Both the position numbers and the translations under genes were made by a program. Below the pieces are notes generated by a model that saw only the letters and a list, made by a program, of their open reading frames with translations, was not told the origin of the DNA and ran no database searches. Shown one piece after another: positions 5,447-5,902 of a stretch of 5,902 nucleotides of DNA. Position 1 is the first letter of the stretch, and each line of letters starts with the position of its first letter. The DNA is from a bacterium (lineage in GTDB: Bacteria; UBP15; UBA6099; DSWB01), in assembly GCA_020061125.1 (NCBI GenBank), contig JAGUYV010000447.1:1-5902 (forward strand). The letters are read 5' to 3'.

Positions 5447-5458
5447 TTGTGATATAAT
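5447..5458 (+). promoter_or_regulatory. Extended -10 promoter upstream of the CapK-like gene
   Basis: TTGTGATATAAT contains a perfect TATAAT (5453-5458) preceded by TGA, forming an extended -10. No -35 lies at normal spacing; TTGAAA at 5421 is too far away. Transcription would begin near 5465, giving a leader of about 100 bases to TTG 5564. The same 12 bases occur at the minus-strand promoter of the SCP2-like gene. Confidence 0.5.
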
Positions 5459-5524
5459 CCCCATCAGAAAACCGGCAAGGAAATAACGGATCCGCAAACG
5501 GGCAAACTATGCCGCACGCGCTTG

Positions 5525-5536
5525 CCGCCGCGGCGG
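5525..5536. repeat. Perfect 12-bp GC palindrome in the ligase leader
   Basis: CCGCCGCGGCGG is fully self-complementary. It sits in the presumed untranslated leader between the promoter and TTG 5564. It may form part of a leader hairpin; CCGC (5528-5531) can also pair with GCGG (5541-5544). GC-rich DNA produces such palindromes easily, so function is uncertain. Confidence 0.25.
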
Positions 5537-5553
5537 TCCTGCGGACAGACACC

Positions 5554-5559
5554 GGGGTG
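5554..5559 (+). promoter_or_regulatory. Possible Shine-Dalgarno for TTG 5564
   Basis: GGGGTG lies four bases before TTG 5564. It is the only purine-rich element close to a usable start in the coding frame. It is weaker than the site of the M24-like gene. Confidence 0.3.
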
Positions 5560-5563
5560 CGCT

Positions 5564-5902
5564 TTGCCTTTCTCCTATTACTGGACAGCGGAAAAGCAGA
5601 AAAACTGGAGCCAAGCACAGCTCCTTCGCTACATCAGAAATTATGTGATTCCGTTTCATCCTTATTGCAGAAAAACATACGCGGACATGGGGATCGCGCC
5701 CGGCGATCTTAAAAGCGGCGCGGATATTCACCGCCTGCCTCTGGTTACGAAAAAGGATTACACGGACGATCATCTGGCCTTTGTGCTGCAGCCGCGGTTT
5801 CCGGGCCGCGCCCCGCTGTTCGACACCGCGCCGATCCGCAAGGCGGATCTGCTCAAATATCTGTGGCGGGCGCGCAGCGTGCCGCGAGTGGCGGCCATGG
5901 AG
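5564..5902 (+). CDS. Phenylacetate-CoA ligase/CapK-family adenylate-forming enzyme, N-terminal part (cut by window edge)
   Basis: The frame is open to the right edge, giving 113 codons. It reads MPFSYYWTAEKQKNWSQAQL (1-20), then NYVIPFHPYCRKTYADMGIAPGDLKSGADIHRLPLVTKKDY (26-66). This is the classic N-terminal layout of the CapK/PaaK group: 'W ... q ... v.fy...y...gi.p.Di.s..Dl..LPl.tK.D'. These proteins activate a carboxylic acid as acyl-AMP, either forming a CoA thioester or helping with polysaccharide or lipid assembly. The ATP-binding motifs lie beyond the window, so activity and substrate cannot be judged. No ATG precedes the conserved start in this frame; TTG 5564 gives MPFSYYW, which fits family N-termini. 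TTG 5522 is the other candidate. An ATG at 5509 opens a different frame. An extended -10 promoter lies about 105 bases upstream, so it appears to be a separate unit from the ABC cassette. Confidence 0.72.
   Translation, partial: MPFSYYWTAEKQKNWSQAQLLRYIRNYVIPFHPYCRKTYADMGIAPGDLKSGADIHRLPLVTKKDYTDDHLAFVLQPRFPGRAPLFDTAPIRKADLLKYLWRARSVPRVAAME

Noticed and set aside
5411-5452. A 13-codon peptide (MKSFEITQAAFVL) before the ligase promoter
   Set aside because: No ribosome-binding site, and it ends inside the -10 region, upstream of the predicted transcription start.
5509-5712. A 67-codon ORF starting at the ATG at 5509
   Set aside because: No Shine-Dalgarno and no recognisable sequence; from 5564 on the other frame clearly encodes the CapK-like protein. 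Kept only as a frameshift question.
1-5902. CRISPR arrays, tRNA/rRNA genes, IS elements, attachment sites
   Set aside because: No spaced direct repeats, cloverleaf sequences, transposase motifs or terminal inverted repeats were seen on either strand.

Overview
The window is bacterial chromosomal DNA. It is moderately GC-rich (by eye somewhere in the high fifties percent), densely coded and free of mobile elements, with sigma70-type promoter hexamers in the gaps. I cannot name the organism. Most codons end in G or C, two genes use TTG starts, and the protein set (membrane glycosyltransferase, SCP2-like lipid-binding protein, divergent M24 protein, TPR protein plus ABC-2 exporter, CapK-type ligase) is compatible with a deltaproteobacterium-like or uncultured Gram-negative lineage. 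That taxonomic guess is weak.

Left side, minus strand: the 5' end of a multi-membrane-span protein with features of GT87/DUF2029 mannosyltransferases runs off the left edge (start at 496). Behind it lies a complete 275-residue protein (603-1430) that looks like two diverged SCP2-type sterol/lipid-carrier folds in tandem. Each has its own perfect TATAAT box in the upstream gap.

Centre and right, plus strand: a 155-bp divergent gap (1431-1585) carries two perfect -10 boxes facing away from each other and two small inverted repeats. It leads into an M24/creatinase-fold protein (1586-2686), in which three of the five canonical metal ligands appear to be replaced. Next is a tight three-gene cassette. 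It comprises a membrane-anchored helical/TPR-like protein with a strongly His/Asp-rich C-terminal tail (2729-3814), an ABC ATPase starting at TTG (3833-4585), and an ABC-2/NosY-type six-span permease (4582-5349) that overlaps the ATPase stop by ATGA. The simplest reading is an ABC-2 exporter or membrane-remodelling transporter with a dedicated accessory subunit at the membrane. The substrate is unknown, and the tail suggests a divalent-metal link.

A weak hairpin follows the permease. A 214-bp gap with an extended -10 promoter then leads to the 5' part of a phenylacetate-CoA ligase/CapK-family adenylate-forming enzyme, which runs off the right edge. Its start is not obvious: no ATG exists in the coding frame ahead of the conserved N-terminus, and TTG at 5564 fits best.

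No tRNA, rRNA, CRISPR array, IS element or attachment site was seen. No gene-free stretch exceeds 300 bases. The least ordinary items are the His-rich TPR/ABC cassette, the metal-ligand-poor M24 protein, the tandem SCP2-like protein, and the consistent placement of perfect TATAAT boxes only in intergenic DNA. I do not see strong evidence for a wholly new system.
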